A stretch of 64,000 nucleotides of DNA. Source: Onchocerca lupi. Lineage: Eukaryota; Nematoda; Chromadorea; Rhabditida; Onchocercidae. The stretch covers positions 1 through 64,000 of the forward strand of contig JAOVVO010000442.1 in NCBI GenBank assembly GCA_028564675.1, read 5' to 3'. This document shows positions 63,701 through 64,000 of the stretch, piece by piece. How positions within the stretch are numbered: the first letter of the stretch is position 1; each line of letters opens with the position of its first letter. The translations under genes were made by a program, and so were the position numbers. Below the pieces are notes generated by a model. The model was not told where the DNA came from and made no database searches. It was given only the letters and a program-made list of their open reading frames with translations.

Positions 63701-64000
63701 TTTGATTTAATATATTCATTTACAGTGACAGATACATAATGAAAAGGCATAAATGTGAGTGTAATATGCTGTTAAATTAAAACATATTTTAATTACTTTC
63801 AATAAAATTAAAGAAATATTACCGAAAAGTATTCTGTTTCTTTACTTAATTATCATTTGTTTATCCCCATGTGACTTTAAAAATTTATCCGTGACGCAAT
63901 CATTCGTATGTCAACATAGTTTTCACACAGTAGCATTCAATTCCCCGAATTGCATTTGTAATTGTCATCTTTCTCCCAGCATGATTCGAAACCAACGATT
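60716..64000. other. right end of the window, no confident gene
   Basis: AT-rich DNA. Coding-like patches are a minus-strand 38-codon frame at about 61190-61306 (MRVFVTSLSAKKSRLIGLVV) and a plus-strand frame at about 63490-63606 (GRTSDALYDFRPFLVEEYEK). Neither has partner exons or a known family. The open frame at 62119-62529 is listed separately. Confidence 0.5.
62119..62529 (+). CDS. hypothetical 136-codon open frame
   Basis: Starts ATGGAAAGC and encodes MESFSNRSLFISYLIFRFHR, with a central hydrophobic stretch (IILFRMEIILFIILFFSFC) that could span a membrane. It is the longest uninterrupted frame outside par-3's last exon. A strong GTAAGTCAC donor lies inside it, near 62385, so the real exon, if there is one, may end there after about 89 codons. 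No family is recognised. Chance opening in AT-rich DNA is quite possible. Confidence 0.25.
   Translation: MESFSNRSLFISYLIFRFHRSKMLSTADDFKEVISELSLRHYLYLLVSFDIGKYIWNVETVIILFRMEIILFIILFFSFCKFHLNFSSVSHIFLQCFNVAAETTVDKIISVLSIGYPINRSYSFHTILNISFLSDN

Overview
The window looks like nuclear DNA of a parasitic nematode, most likely a filarial or spirurid worm. It is strongly AT-rich, and its genes are split into many short exons with short 3' splice sites of the TTTCAG/TTTTAG type. Several start codons sit 7-23 bases after a bare AG acceptor, as expected for spliced-leader trans-splicing. All protein families found are eukaryotic. I see no bacterial operon, phage, insertion sequence or CRISPR array. 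Splice junctions were placed by hand; reading phase was followed across every exon, and every complete main gene model sums to a whole number of codons.

Left part (1-14.6 kb, all minus strand, head to tail). In transcription order: a possible 43-codon small gene (14633-14109); sel-1/SEL1L, the ER-associated degradation adaptor (13881-8551, 14 exons, 709 aa); mitochondrial ribosomal protein S5 (7610-3762, 9 exons, 430 aa); and the first 243 codons of translation factor eIF3 subunit M (1954 to beyond the left edge). A possible nested gene lies antisense in a large mrps-5 intron, and a decayed coding stretch lies between mrps-5 and eIF3m.

Middle (14.6-33.5 kb). After about 6 kb without a confident gene come two tandem minus-strand members of the BPI/LBP lipid-binding family. 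One is full length (29924-25931, 9 exons, 503 aa). The other appears to keep only the N-terminal barrel and end in a hydrophobic tail (23242-20675, 5 exons, 289 aa). Three pre-miRNA-like hairpins lie here, one carrying the seed of the nematode miR-50/62/90 family on its 5' arm. Two local duplications sit near 31-32.5 kb.

Right part (33.5-64 kb). Glutamate dehydrogenase is on the plus strand (33557-37412, 10 exons, 518 aa) and has no visible mitochondrial presequence. A doubtful small plus-strand gene follows. The polarity scaffold par-3 (54359-38885, 26 exons, 1576 aa) fills 15 kb of the minus strand. It has the CR1 oligomerisation domain, three PDZ domains and the aPKC-site region, and shows a GC-AG first intron, an alternative first exon and possible alternative-frame splicing near its 3' end. 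Beyond it, 59430-60715 holds a phase-consistent three-exon model for a 55-residue protein I do not recognise. The last 3 kb has no supported gene.

The genes are mainly housekeeping (translation initiation, mitochondrial translation, ER quality control, glutamate metabolism) plus cell polarity and lipid binding. Apart from the head-to-tail cluster on the left, I see no functional link between neighbours.
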